DNA of 64,000 nucleotides from positions 9,309,625 through 9,373,624 of the forward strand of contig OZ007509.1 of the NCBI GenBank assembly GCA_963931865.1. Reading direction: 5' to 3'. The notes beneath the pieces were generated by a model. It was not told the DNA's origin, searched no databases, and saw nothing but the letters and a program-made list of their open reading frames with translations. The stretch is from Axinella damicornis (taxonomy: Eukaryota > Porifera > Demospongiae > Axinellida > Axinellidae). Positions 26,901 through 41,289 of the stretch are shown piece by piece. Position 1 is the stretch's first letter; every line of letters begins with the position of its first letter. Position numbers and translations under genes: made by a program.

Positions 26901-29900
26901 ATGTCAACTCACACTGTCTCCAGGCTACGATGTTCCATTCCTACGTCTCCGGAGTAGAGAATGCTCCTCCGCTATCCTGTATACCAGTAGAGAATGCTCC
27001 ACCGCCATCCTGTATACCAGAAGAGAATGCTACACCGCCATCGTGTATACGTACCCAGTGCTGGAGAATACGTACCCATTGCTGGAGCCGGGGGATGTGC
27101 TATAAGAAGTCTGTTAGGCACTACAGCTGCACAGGAAGAGTAAGTAGAGAAGGACAATGTGAAATGTTGCCCTGAATTAAAAATCGAATGCGAAACGCAC
27201 AGAATATGCATAGGGAAAGGATAGTCACATGTCAACTCACACTGTCTCCAGGCTACGTTGTTCCACTCCTACGTCTTCGGAGCAGAGAATGCTCCACCGC
27301 CATCCTGCATACCAGTAGAGAATGCTCACCGCCATCCTGTATACCAGAAGAGAATGCTCACCGCCATCGTGTATACCAGAAAAGAATGCTCCACCGCCAT
27401 CGTGTATACATACCCAGTGCTGGAGGCGGGGGATGCGCTATAAGAAGTCTGGTAGGCACTACAGCTGCATTGGAAGAGTAAGTAGAGAACGATAATGTTG
27501 GCCTGAATCAAAAATGGAATGCGAAACGCATTGAATATGCATAGGGAACGGATAGCCACATGTCAACTCACACTGTCTCCAGGCTACGTTGTTCCACTCC
27601 TACGTCTTCGGAGTAGAGAATGCTCCACCGCCATCCTGTATACCAGTAGAGAATGCTCACCGCCATCCTGTATACCAGAAGAGAAAGATCCACCGCCATC
27701 GTGTATACGTACCAAGTGCTGGAGCCGGGGGATGCGCTATAAGAAGTATGGTAAGCACTACAGCTGCATGGGAAGGATAAATAGAGAAGGACAATGTAAA
27801 ATGTTGGCCTGTATTAAAAATGGAATGCGAAACGCTTTCAATGTGCATAGGGAAAGGATAGCCACATGTCAACTCACACTGTCTACAGGCTACGATGTTC
27901 CACTGCTACGTCTGTGGAGTAGAGAATACTCCACCGCCATCCTGTATACCAGAAGAGAATGCTCCACCGCCATCGTGTAAACCAGAAGAGAATGCTGCAC
28001 CGCCATCGTGTATACGTACCCTGTGCTGGAGGCGGGGGATGCGCTATAAGAAGTCTGGTAGGCACTACAGCTGCATGGGAAGAGTAAGTAGAGAACGACA
28101 ATGTTGGCCTGAATTAAAAATGGAATGTGAAACGCATTGAATATGCATAGGGAAAGGATAGCCACATGTCAACTCACACTGTATCCAGGCTACGTTGTTC
28201 CACTCCTACGCCTTCGGAGTAGAGAATGCTCCACCGCCATCCTGCATACCAGTAGAGATTGCTCCACCGCCAACCTGTATACCAGAAGAGAATGCTCAAC
28301 CGCCATCGTGTATACCAGAAGAGAATGCTCCACCGCCATCGTGTATACCAGAAGAGAATGCTCCACCGCCATCGTGTATACGTACCCAGTGCTGGAGGCG
28401 GGGGATGCGCTATAAGAAGTCTGGTAGGCACTACAGCTGCATGGGAAGAGTAAGTAGAGAACGACAATGTTGGCCTGAATTAAAAATGGAATGCGAAACG
28501 CATTGAATATGCAAAGGGAAAGGATAGCCACATGTCAACTCACACTGTCTCCAGGCTACGTTGTTCCACTCCTACGTCTTCGGAGTAGAGAATTCTCCAC
28601 CGCCATCCTGTATACCAGTAGAGAATGCTCCACCGCCATCCTGTATACCAGAAGAAAATGCTCCACCGCCATCGTGTATACGTACCCAGTGCTGGAGAAT
28701 ACGTACCCAGTGCTGGAGCCGGGGGATGCGCTATAAGAAGTCTGGTAGGCACTACAGCTGCATAGGAAGAGTAAGTAGAGAAGGACAATGTGAAATGTTG
28801 CCCTGAATTAAAAATCGAATTCGAAACGCATAAAATATGCATAGGGAAAGGATAGCCACATGTCACTTCACACTGTCTCCAGGCTACGTTGTTCCACTCC
28901 TACGTCTTCGGAGTAGAGAATGCTCCACCGCCATCCTGCATACCAGTAGAGAATGCTCACCGCCATCCTGTATACCAGAAGAGAATGCTCCACCGCCATC
29001 GTGTATACGTACCAAGTGCTGGAGCCGGGGGATGCGCACTAAGAAGTATGGTAAGCACTACAGCTGCATGGGAAGAGTAAATCGAGAAGGACAATAGAAA
29101 TGTTGGCCTGAATTAAAAATCGAATGCGAAACGCATTGAATGTGCATAGGGAAAGGATAGCCACATGTCAACTCACACTGTCTACAGGCTACGAGGTTCC
29201 ACTCCTACGTCTGTGGAGTAGAGAATACTCCACCGCCATCCTGTATACCAGTAGAGAACACTCCACCACCATCCTGTATACCAAAAGAGAATTTTCCACC
29301 GCCATCGTGTAGACGTACCCAGTGCTGGAGCCGGGGGATGCGCTATAAGAAGTGTGGTAGGCACTACAGCTGCATGGGAAGAGTAAGTAGAGAAGGACAA
29401 TGTGAAATGTTGGTCTGAATTAAAATGGAATACGAAACGCATTGAACATGCATAGGGAAAGGATAGACACATGTCAACTCACACTGTCTCCAGGCTACGA
29501 TGTTCCATTCCTACGTCTAGGGAGTAGAGAATGCTCCACCGCCATCCTGTATATCAGTAGAGAATGCTCCACCGCCATCCTGTATTCCAGAAGAGAATGC
29601 TCCCACCACCATCGTGTATACGAACCCAGTGCTGGAGCCGGGGGATGCGCTATAAGAAGTCTGGTTGGCACTACAGCTGCAAGGGAAGAGCTAGTAGGGA
29701 AGGACAATGTGAAATGTTGGCCTGAATAAAAAATCGAATGGGAAACGCATAGAATATGCATAGGGAAAGGATAGCCACATGTCAACTCACACTGTCTCCA
29801 GGCTACGATGTTCCTCTCCTTCGTCTCCGGAGTAGAGAATGCTCTACCGCCATCCTGTATAAAAGTAGAGAATGCTCCACCGGCATCGTGTATACCAGAA

Positions 29901-32900
29901 GAGAATGCTCCACTACCATCGTGTATACGAACCCAAGTGCTGGAGCCGGGGGATGCGCTATAAGAAGTCTGGAAGGCACTACAGCTGCATGGGAAGAGTA
30001 AGTAGAGGACAATGTGTAATGTTGGCCTGAATTAAAAATCGAATGCGAAACGCATTGAATATGCATAGGGAAAGGATAGCCACATGTCAACTTACACTGT
30101 CTCCAGGCTACGATGTTCCACTCCTACGCCTCCGGAGTAGAGAATGCTCCACCGCCATCCTGTATACCAGAAGAGAATGCTCCACCGCCATCCTGTATAC
30201 CAGAAGATAATGTTCCACCGCCATCGTGTATACGTACCCAGTGCAGGAGCCGGGAGATGCGCTATAAGAAGTCTGGTAGGCACTACAGCTGCATGGGAAG
30301 AGTAAGTAGAGAAGGACAATGTGAAATGTTGGCCTGAAATAAAAATGGGATGCGAAACGCATTGAATATGCATAGGGAAAGGATAGCCACATGTCAACTC
30401 ACACTGTCTCCAGGCTACGATGTTCCACTCCTACGTCTCCGGAGTAGAGAATGCTCCACCGCCATCCTGTACTCCAGTAGAGAATGCTCCACCGCCATCG
30501 TGTATACCAGAAGAGAAGCTCCACCGCCATCGTGTATACGTACCCAGTGCTGGAGGCGGGGGATGCGCTATAAGAAGTCTGGTAGGCACTACAGCTGCAT
30601 GGGAAGAATAAGTAGAGAACGACAATGTTGGCCTGTATTAAAAATGGAATGCGAAACGCATTGAATATGCATAGGGAAAGGATAGCCACATATCAACTCA
30701 CACTGTATCCAGGCTACGTTGTTCCACTCCTACGCCTTCGGAGTAGAGAATGCTCCACCGCCATCCTGTATACCAGTAGAGATTGCTCCACCGCCAACCT
30801 GTATACCAGAAGAGAATGCTCCACCGCCATCGTGTATACCAGAAGAGAATGCTCCACCGCCATCGTGTATACCAGAAGAGAATGCTCCACCGCCATCGTG
30901 TATACGAACCCAGTGCTGGAGGCGGGGGATGCGCTATAAGAAGTCTGGTAGGCACCACAGCTGCATGGGAAAAGTAGAGAACGACAATGTTGGCCTGAAT
31001 TGAAAATGGAATGCGAAATGTATTGAATATGCATAGGGAAAGGATAGCCACATGTCAACTCACACTGTCTCCAGGCTACGTTGTTCCACTCCTACGTCTT
31101 CGGAGTAGAGAATGCTCCACCGCCATCCTGCATACCAGTAGAGAATGCTCACCGCCATTCTGTATACCAGAAGAGAATGCTCCACCGCCATCGTGTATAC
31201 GTACCAAGTGCTGGACCAGGGGGATGCGCTCTAAGAAGTATGGTAAGCACTACAGCTGCATGGGAAGAGTAAATCGAGAAGGAAAATAGAAATGTTGGCC
31301 TGAATTAAAAATCGAATGCGAAACGCATTGAATGTGCATAGGGAAAGGATAGCCACATGTCAACTCACACTGTCTCCAGGCTACGATGTTCCATTCCTAC
31401 GTCTAGGGAGTAGAGAATGCTCCACCACCATCCTGTATACCAGTAGAGAATGCTCCACCGCCATCCTGTATTCCAGAAGAGAATGCTCCACCACCATCGT
31501 GTATACAAACCCAGTGCTGCAGCCGGGGGATGCGCTATAAGAAGTCTGGTTGGCACTACAGCTGCATGGAAAGAGTAAGTAGGGAAGGACAATGTGAAAT
31601 GTTGGCATGAATTAAAAATCGAATGGGAAACGCATAGAATATGCTTAGGGAAAGGATAGCCACATGTCAACTCACAGTGTCTCCAGGCTACGATGTTCCA
31701 CTCCTACGTCTCCGGAGTAGAGAATGCTCCACCGCCATCCTGTACTCCAGTAGAGAATGCTCCACCGCAATCTTGTATACCAGAAGAGAATGCTCCACCG
31801 CCATCATGTATACGTACCAAGTGCTGGAGCCGGGGGATGCGCTATAAGAAGTATGGTAAGCACTACAGCTGCATGGGAAGAGTAAATAGAGAAGGACAAT
31901 GTAAAATGTTGGCCTGAATTAAAAATCGAATGCGAAACGCATTGAATGTGCATAGGGAAAGGATAGCCACATGTCAACTCACACTGTCTACAGGCTACGA
32001 TGTTCCACTCCTACGTCTGTGGAGTAGAGAATACTCCACCGACATCCTGTATACCAGAAGAGAATGCTCCACCGCCATCGTGTATACCAGAAGAGAATGC
32101 TCCACCGCCATCGTGTATACGTACCCAGTGCTGGAGGCGGGGGATGCGCTACAAGAAGTCTGGTAGGCACTACAGCTGCATGGGAAGAGTAAGTAGAGAA
32201 CGACAATGTTGGCCTGAATTAAAAATGGAATGCGAAACGCATTGAATATGCATAGGGAAAGGATAGCCACATGTCAACTCACACTGTCTCCAGGCTACGT
32301 TGTTCCACTCCTACGTCTTCAGAGTAGAGAATGCTCCACCGCCATCCTGCATACCAGTAGAGAATGCTCATCGCCATTCTGTATACCAGAAGAGAATGCT
32401 CCACCGCCATCGTGTATACGTACCAAGGGCTGGAGCCAGGGGATGCGCTCTAAGAAGTATGGTAAGCACTACAGCTGCATGGGAAGAGTAAATCGTGAAG
32501 GACAATAGAAATGTTGGCCTGAATTAAAAATCGAATGCGAAACGCATTGAATGTGCATAGGGAAAGGATAGCCACATGTCAACTCACACTGTCTCCAGGC
32601 TACGATGTTCCATTCCTACGTCTAGGGAGTAGAGAATGCTCCACCGCCATCCTGTATACCAGTAGAGAATGCTCCACCGCCATCCTGTATTCCAGAAGAG
32701 AATGCTCCACCACCATCGTGTATACGAACCCAGTTCTGGAGCCGGGGGATGCGCTATAAGAAGTCTGGTTGGCACTACAGCTGCATGGGAAGAGTAAGTA
32801 GGGAAGGACAATGTGAAATGTTGGCCTGAATTAAAAATCGAATGGGAAACGCATAGAATATGCATAGGGAAAGGATAGCCACATGTCAACTCACAGTGTC

Positions 32901-35900
32901 TCCAGGCTACGATGTTCCACTCCAACGTCTCCGGAGTAGAGAATGCTCCACCGCCATCCTGTACTCCAGTAGAGAATGCTCCACCGCAATCTTGTATACC
33001 AGAAGAAAATGCTCCACCACCATCGTGTATACGAACCCAAGTGCTGGAGCCGGGGGATGCGCTATAAGAAGTCTGGTAGGCACTACAGCTGGATGGGAAG
33101 AGTAAGTAGAGGACAATGTGTAATGTTGGCCTGAATTAAAAATCGAATACGAAACGCATTGAATATGCATAGGGAAAGGATAGCCACATGTCAACTTACA
33201 CTGTCTCCAGGCTACGATGTTCCACTCCTACGTCTCCGGAGTAGAGAATGCTCCACCGCCATTCTGTATACCAGTAGTGAATGCTCACCGCCATCCGGTA
33301 TACCAGAAGAGAATGCTCCACCGCCATCGTGTACATGTACCCAGTGCTGGAGCCGGGGAATGCGCTATAAGAAGTCTGGTAAGTACTACAGCTGCATGGG
33401 AAGAGTATATCGAGAAGGACAATGTGAAATGTTGGCCTCAATTAAAAATCGAAAGCGAAACGCATTGAATATGCATAGGGAAAGGATAGCCACATGTCAA
33501 CTCACACTGTCTACAGGCTACGATGTTCCACTCCTACGTCTCCGGAGTAGAGAACGCTCCACTGCAATCCTGTATACCAGTAGAGAATGCTCCACTGCCA
33601 TCCTGTATACCAGAAGAGAATGCTCCAGCACCATCGTGTATACGTACTCAGTGCTGGAGACGGGGGATGCGCTATAAGAAGTCTGGTAGGCACTACAGCT
33701 GCATGGGAAGAGTAAGTAGAAAAGGACAATGTGAAATGTTGGCCTGATTACAAATGGAATGCGAAACGCATTGAATATGCATAGGGAAAGGATAGCCATA
33801 TGTCAACTCACACTGTCTCCAGGCTACGATGTTCCACTCCTACGTCTCCGGAGTAGAGAATGCCCAACCGCCATCCTGTATACCAGTAGAGAACGCTCCA
33901 CCACCATCCTGTATACAAGTAGAGAATGCTCCACCGCCATCCTGTATACCAGAAGAGAATGCTCCACCGCCATAGTGTATACGTACCCAGTGCTGTAGAA
34001 TACGTACCCAGTGCTGGAGCCGGGGGATGCGCTATAAGAAGTCTGGTAGGCACTACAACTGCATAGGAAGAGTAAGTAGAGAAGGACAATGTGAAATGTT
34101 GGCCTGAATTAAAAATCGAATGCGAAACGCATAGAATATGCATAGGGAAAGGATAGCCACATGTCAACTCACACTGTCTCCAGGCTACGTTGTTCCACTC
34201 CTACGTCTTCGGAGTAGAGAATTCTCCACCGCCATCCTGTATACCAGTAGAGAATGCTCACCGCCATCCTGTACACCAGAAGAGAATGCTCCACCACCAT
34301 CGTGTATACGTACCCAGTGCTGGAGCCGGGGGATGCGCTATAAGAAGTCTGGTAGGCACTACAGCTGCATGGGAAGAGTAAGTAGAGAAGGACAATGTAA
34401 AATGTTGGCCTGAATTAAAATCGAAAGCGAAACGCATTGAATGTGCATAGGGAAAGGATAGCCACATGTCAACTCACACTGTCTACAGGCTACAATGTTC
34501 CACTCCTACGTCTCCGGAGTAGAAAATGCTCCACCGCCATCCTGTATACCAGTAAAGAATGCTCCACCGCCATCCTGTATACCAGAAGAGAATGCTCCAC
34601 CACCATCGTATATACGAACCCAGTGCTGGAGCCGGGGGATGCGCTATAAAAAGTCTGGTTGGCACTACAGCTGCATGGGAAGAGAAATTAGGGAAGGACA
34701 ATGTGAAATGTTGGCCTGAATCAAAAATCGAATGGGAAACGCATAGAATATGCATAGGGAAAGTATAACTACATGTCAACTCACACTGTCTCCAGGCTAC
34801 GATGTTCCATTCCTACGTCTCCGGAGTAGAGAATGCTCCACCGCTATCCTGTATACCAGTAGAGAATGCTCCACCGCCATCCTGTATACCAGAAGAGAAT
34901 GCTCCACCGCCATCGTGTATACGTACCCAGTGCTGGAGCCGGGGGATGCGCTATAAGAAGTCTGTTAGGCACTACAGCTGCACAGGAAGAGTAAGTAGAG
35001 AAGGACAATGTGAAATGTTGGACTGAATTAAAAATCGAATGCGAAACGCACAGAATATGCATAGGGAAAGTATAACCACATGTCAACTCACACTGTCTCC
35101 AGGCTACGTTGTTCCACTCCTACGTCTTCGGAGCAGAGAATACTCCACCGCCATCCTGCATACCAGTAGAGAATGCTCACCGCCATCCTGTATACCAGAA
35201 GAGAATGCTCCACCGCCATCGTGTATACGTACCAAGTGCTGGAGCCGGAGGATGCGCTCTAAGAAGCATGGTAAGCACTACAGCTGCATGAGAAATGTAA
35301 ATCGAGAAGGACAATGTAAAATGTTGGCCTGAATTAAAAATCGAATGCGAAACGCATTGAATATGCATAGGGAAAGGATAGCCACATGTCAACTCACACT
35401 GTCTCCAGGCTACGATGTTCCACTCCTACGTCTCCGGAGTAGAGAATGCTCCACCGCCATCCTGTACTCCAGTAGAGAATGCTCCACCGCCATCGTGTAT
35501 ACCAGAAGAGAAGCTCCACCGCCATCGTGTATACGTACCCAGTGCTGGAGGCGGGGGATGCGCTATAAGAAGTCTGGTAGGCACTACAGCTGCATGGGAA
35601 GAGTAAGTAGAGAACGACAATGTTGGCCTGTATTAAAAATGGAATGCGAAACGCATTGAATATGCATAGGGAAAGGATAGCCACATATCAACTCACACTG
35701 TATCCAGGCTACGTTGTTCCACTCCTACGTCTTCAGAGTAGAGAATTCTCCACCGCCATCCTGTATACCAGTAGAGAATGCTCCACCGCCATCCTGTATA
35801 CCAGAAGAGAATGCTCCACAGCCATCGTGTATACGTACCCAGTGCTGGAGAATACGTACCCAGTGCTGGAGCCGGGGGATGCGCTATAAGAAGTCTGGTA

Positions 35901-38791
35901 CGCACTACAGCTGTATAGGAAGAGTAAGTAGAGAAGGACAATGTGAAATGTTGGCCTGAATTAAAAATCGAATTCGAAACGCATAAAATATGCATAGGGA
36001 AAGGATAGCAACATGTCAACTCACACTGTCTCCAGGCTACGTTGTTCCACTCCTACGTCTTCGGAGTAGAGAATGCTCCACCGCCATCCTGCATACCAGT
36101 AGAGAATGCTCACCGCCATCCGGTATACCAGAAGAGAATGCTCCACCGCCATCGTGTATACGTACCAAGTGCTGGAGCCGGGGGATGCGCACTAAGAAGT
36201 ATGGTAAGCACTACAGCTGCATGGGAAGAGTAAATCGAGAAGGACAATAGAAATGTTGGCCTGAATTAAAAATCGAATGCGAAACGCATTGAATGTGCAT
36301 AGGGAAAGGATAGCCACATGTCAACTCACACTGTCTACAGGCTACGAGGTTCCACTCCTACGTCTGTGGAGTAGAGAATACTCCACCGCCATCCTGTATA
36401 CCAGTAGAGAACACTCCACCACCATCCTGTATACCAAAAGAGAATGTTCCACCGCCATCGTGTAGACGTACGCAGTGCTGGAGCCGGGGGATGCGCTATA
36501 AGAAGTGTGGTAGGCACTACAGCTGCATGGGAAGAGTAAGTAAAGAAGGACAATGTGAAATGTTGGTCTGAATTAAAATGGAATACGAAACGCATTGAAC
36601 ATGCATAGGGAAAGGATAGACACATGTCAACTCACACTGTCTCCAGGCTACGATGTTCCATTCCTACGTCTAGGGAGTAGAGAATGCTCCACCGCCATCC
36701 TGAATACCAGTAGAGAATGCTCCACCGCCATCCTGTATTCCAGAAGAGAATGCTCCACCACCATCGTGTATACGAACCCAGTGCTGGAGCCGGGGGATGC
36801 GCTACAAGAAGTCTGGTTGGCACTACAGCTGCATGGGAAGAGCAAGTAGGGAAGGACAATGTGAAATGTTGGCCTGAATTAAAAATCGAATTGGAAACGC
36901 ATAGAATATGCATAGGGTAAGGATAGCCACATGTCAACTCACACTGTCTCCAGGCTACGATGTTCCACTCCTTCGTCTCCGGAGTAGAGAATGCTCCACC
37001 GCCATCCTGTACTCCAGTAGAGAATGCTCCACCGCAATCTTGTATACCAGAAGAGAATGCTCCACCGCCATCGTGTATACGTACCAAGTGCTGGAGCCGG
37101 GGGATGCGCTATAAGAAGTATGGTAAGCACTACAGCTGCATGGGAAGAGTAAATAGAGAAGGACAATGTAAAATGTTGGCCTGAATTAAAAATCGAATGC
37201 GAAACGCTTGAATATGCATAGTGAAAGGATAGTCACAAGTCAACTCACACTGTCTCCAGGCTACGATGTTCCACTCCTACGTCTCCGGAGTAGAGAATGC
37301 TCCACCGCCATCCTGTACTCCAGTAGAGAATGCTCCACCACAATCTTGTATACCAGAAGAGAATGCTCCACCGACATCGCGTATACGTATCCAGTGCTGG
37401 AGCTTGGGGATGCGCCATAAGAAGTCTGGTAGGCACTACAGCTGCATGGGAAGAGTAAGTAGAGAAGGACAATGTGAAGTGTTGCATTGAATTAAAAATC
37501 GAATGCGAAACGCATTGAATATGCATAGGGAAAGGATAGCCACATGTCAACTCACACTGTCTCCAGGCTACGAAGTTCCACTCCTACGTCTCCGGAGTAG
37601 AGAATGCTCCACCGCCATCCTGTATTCCAGTAGAGAATGCTCCACCGCAATCCTGTATACCAGAAGAGAATGCTCCACCGACATCGCGTATACGTACCCA
37701 GTGCTGGAGCCGGGGGATGCGCCATAAGAAGTCTGGTAGGCACTACAGCTGCATGGGAAGAGTAAGTAGGGAAGGACAATGTGAAATGTTGGTCTGAATT
37801 AAAAATGGAATGCGAAACGCATTGAATATGCATAGGGAAAGGATAGCCACACGTCAACTCACTCTGTCTCCAGGCTATGATGTTCCACTCCTACGTCTCC
37901 GGAGTAGAGAATGCTCCACCGCCATCCTGTATACCAGTAGAGAATGCTCCACCGCAATCTAGTATACCAGAAGAGAATGCTCCACCGCCATCGTGTATAC
38001 GTACCTAGTGCTGGAGCCGGGGGGTGCGCTATAAGAAGTATGGTAAGCACTACAGCTGCATGGGAAGAGTAAATCGAGAAGGACAATGTAAAATGTTGGC
38101 ATGAATTAAAAATCGAATGCGAAACGCATTGAATGTGCAAAGGGAAAGGATAGCCACATGTCAACTCACACTGTCTCCAGTCTACGATGTTCCATTCCTA
38201 TGTCTGTGGAGTAGAGAATACTCCACCGCCATCCTGTATACCAGAAGAGAATGCTCCACCGCCATCGTGTATACCAGAAGAGAATGCTCCAGCGCCATCG
38301 TGTATACGTACCCAGTGCTGGAGGCGGGGGATGCGCTATAAGAAGTCTGGTAGGCACTACAGCTGGATGGGAAGAGTAAGTAGAGAACGACAATGTTGGC
38401 CTGAATTAAAAATGGAATGCGAAACGCATTGAATATGCATAGGGAAAGGATAGCCACATGTCAACTCACACTGTCTCCAGGCTACGATGTTCCACTCCTT
38501 CGTCTCCGGAGTAGAGAATGCTCTACCGCCATCCTGTATAAAAGTAGAGAATGCTCCACCGCCATCGTGTATACCAGAAGAGAATGCTCCACCACCATCG
38601 TGTATACGAACCCAAGTGCTGGAGTCAGGGGGTGCGCTATAAGAAGTCTGGAAGGCACTACAACTGCATGGGAAGAGTAAGTAGAGGACAATGTGTAATG
38701 TTGGCCTGAATTAAAAATCGAATGCGAAACGCATTGAATATGCATAGGGAAAGGATAGCCACATGTCATCTTACACTGTCTCCAGGCTACG

Positions 38792-39098
38792 ATGTTCCAC
38801 TCCTACATCTCCGAAGTAGAGAATGCTCCACCGCCATCCTGTACTCCAGTAGAGAATGCTCCACCGCAATCTTGTATACCAGAAGAGAATGCTCCACCGA
38901 CATCGCGTATACGTATCCAGTGCTGGAGCTTGGGGATGCGCCATAAGAAGTCTGGTAGGCACTACAGCTGCATGGGAAGAGTAAGTAGAGAAGGACAATG
39001 TGAAATGTTGGCCTGAAATAAAAATGGAATGCGAAACGCATTGAACATGCATAGGGAAAGGATAGCCACATGTCAACTCACACTGTCTCCAGGCTACG
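38792..39098 (+). repeat. Representative satellite monomer
   Basis: This is a typical 307-bp unit measured from one ATGTTCCACTCC landmark to the next. It contains three 33-bp subrepeats, then the GTATACGTA segment, the CTGGAGC..GGATGCGC segment, the TAGGCACTACAGCTGCATGG segment, a GAAGGACAATGTGAAATG segment, and the AATGCGAAACGCATT palindrome followed by ATATGCATAGGGAAAGGAT-like sequence. Flanking units repeat the same order. It is given so that a reader can rebuild the consensus. Confidence 0.9.
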
Positions 39099-40249
39099 AT
39101 GTTCCACTCCTACGTCTCCGGAGTAGAGAATGCTCTACCGCCATCCTGTATAAAAGTAGAGAATGCTCCACCGCCATCCTGTATACCAGAAGAGAATGCT
39201 CCACCGCCATCGTGTATACGTACCCAGTGCTGGAGCCGTGGGATGCGCCGTAAGAAGTCTGGTAGGCACTACAGCTACATGGGAAGTTTTAATAGAGAAG
39301 GACAATGTGAAATGTTGGCCTGAATTAAAAATCGAATGCGAAACGCATTGAATATGCATAGGGAAAGGATAGCCACATCACATCTCACACTGTCTCCAGG
39401 CTAAGATGTTCCACTCCTACGTCATTGGAGTAGAGAATGCTCCACCGTCATCCTGTATACCAGTAGAGAATGCTCCACCGCCATCCTGTATACCAGAAGA
39501 GAATGCTTCACTGCCATCGTGTATACGTACCCAGTGCTGGAGTCGGGGGATGCGCTATAAGAAGTCTGGTAGGCACTACAGCTCCATGGGAAGAGTAAGC
39601 AGAGAGGGAAAATGGAAATGTTGGCCTGAATTAAAAATCGAATGCGAAACGCTTGAATATGCTAGGGAAAGGATAGCCACAAGTCAACTCACACTGTCTC
39701 CAGGCTACGATGTTCCACTCCTACGTCTCCGGAGTAGAGAATGCTCCACCGCCATCCTGTACTCCAGTAGAGAATGCTCCACCGCAATCTTGTATACCAG
39801 AAGAGAATGCTCCACCGACATCGCGTATACGTATCCAGTGCTGGAGCTTGGGGATGCGCCATAAGAAGTCTGGTAGGCACTACAGCTGCATGGGAAGAGT
39901 AAGTAGAGAAGGACAATGTGAAGTGTTGCAATGAATTAAAAATCGAATGCGAAACGCATTGAATATGCATAGGGAAAGGATAGCCACATGTCAACTCACA
40001 CTGTCTCCAGGCTACGATGTTCCACTCCTACGTCTCCGGAGTAGAGAATGCTCCACCGCCATCCTGTATTCCAGTAGAGAATGCTCCACCGCAATCCTGT
40101 ATACCAGAAGAGAATGCTCCACCGACATCGCGTATACGTACCCAGTGCTGGAGCCGGGGGATGAGCCATAAGAAGTCTGGTAGGCACTACAGCTGCATGG
40201 GAAGAGTAAGTAGGGAAGGACAATGTGAAATGTTGGCCTGAATTAAAAA

Positions 40250-40699
40250 TGGAATGCGAAACGCATTGAATATGCAGAGGGAAAGGATAGCCACACGTCA
40301 ACTCACTCTGTCTCCAGGCTATGATGTTCCACTCCTACGTCTCCGGAGTAGAGAATGCTCCACCGCCATCCTGTATACCAGTAGAGAATGCTCCACCACC
40401 ATCGTGTATACATACACAGTGCTGGAGCCGGGGGATGCGCAATCAGAAGTCGGATAGGCATTACACCTGCATGGGAAGGGTAAGCAGAGAAGGACGATGT
40501 GAAATGTTGGCCTGAAATTAAAAAATCTGATGCGAAATGCATTGAATATGCAAAGGGAAAGGGTATCCACATGTCAACTCACACGTCTCCAGGCTACGAT
40601 CTTCAACTCCTATGTCTCCTGAGAAGAGAATGCTCCACCGCCATCTTATATACCAGTAGATAAAGCTCCACCGCCTTCCTGTATGCCAGAAGAGAATGC
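40250..40699. repeat. Degenerate edge of the satellite array
   Basis: The last two monomers carry more substitutions and small deletions than those inside the array, for example GATCTTCAACTCCTATGTC in place of the usual landmark and CATCTTATATACC in a subrepeat. The final subrepeat stops at AGAGAATGCT and continues directly into a GTGTGTGTGC tract belonging to the next repeat family. Poorer homogenisation at an array edge is expected. Confidence 0.85.
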
Positions 40700-41289
40700 T
40701 GTGTGTGTGCTAGTGCATAAGGGAGAGAGAAAAAGGGTCAAGAATGAAGCTGCAATTGAACAGTCACAGATACTGATGTTCAGAATCACTATCGTTAGAA
40801 ACCTAGGGGTGTCATCAATCACATGACACTCACATGGGATAGCTCCTTCATACAGCAGCACCATCCCAACAGAGTCCAGGCTGAGGTCCTTGTGGGTGGA
40901 TAAAGCACTCAGTGTTGATGAAGAAACAAACACATGTGGCTGGGGTGAGGTGTGTGTGTGTGCTTGTGCATAAGAGAGAGACGGAAGAGGTCAAAAATGA
41001 ATCTGTAACTGAACAGTCATAGTACTGGGGGGTAGAATTACTATCGTTAGAAAGCAAGGGGTGTCATCAATCACATGACACTCAAACGGGCTAGCTCCTT
41101 CATTCAGCAGCACCATCCTGACAGAGTCCAGGTTGAAGTTCTTGTGGGCTCTCAGCGTTGATGCAGAAACAACCACATGTGGCTGGAGTATGGTGTGTGG
41201 GTGTGCTTGTGCATAAGGGAGAGAGAAAAGAGGTCAAAAATGAGTCTGCAAAACAACAGTCACAGGTACTGGTGTGCAGAATTAGTGTC

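Larger units (their letters stand above)
1..40699. repeat. Satellite array, ~306-bp monomer with nested 33-bp subrepeats
   Basis: About 130 head-to-tail monomers fill this stretch without interruption. The landmark ATGTTCCACTCCTACGTCTC (or a close variant) recurs at 345, 651, 991, 1607 and onward to 40325, typically 306-307 bp apart. Each monomer has a 33-bp subrepeat block, a conserved GTGCTGGAGCCGGGGGATGC segment, and the short palindrome AATGCGAAACGCATT. Length variants come from 3 to 5 subrepeats, a 32-bp duplication of the CCGGGGGATGCGC segment (first monomer, 3966-4020), or an 18-bp duplication of the TACCCAGTGCTGG segment (8448-8490). The array starts mid-monomer at base 1, so it continues to the left. 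Monomer and subrepeat lengths are multiples of three, which leaves short overlapping frames open on both strands. I regard those frames as a by-product and see no gene. Confidence 0.97.

Noticed and set aside
38792..39098. CENP-B box in the satellite monomer
   Set aside because: A GC CGGG fits the right half of the motif (GGAGCCGGGG), but the left half TTCG is absent, so it is not supported.
1..40699. Many overlapping open frames of 60-170 codons on both strands, such as 33159-33677 plus and 528-968 minus
   Set aside because: Monomer (306) and subrepeat (33) lengths are multiples of three, so any open frame repeats. Frames are open on both strands at once, break at ordinary monomer variants, and match no protein family.
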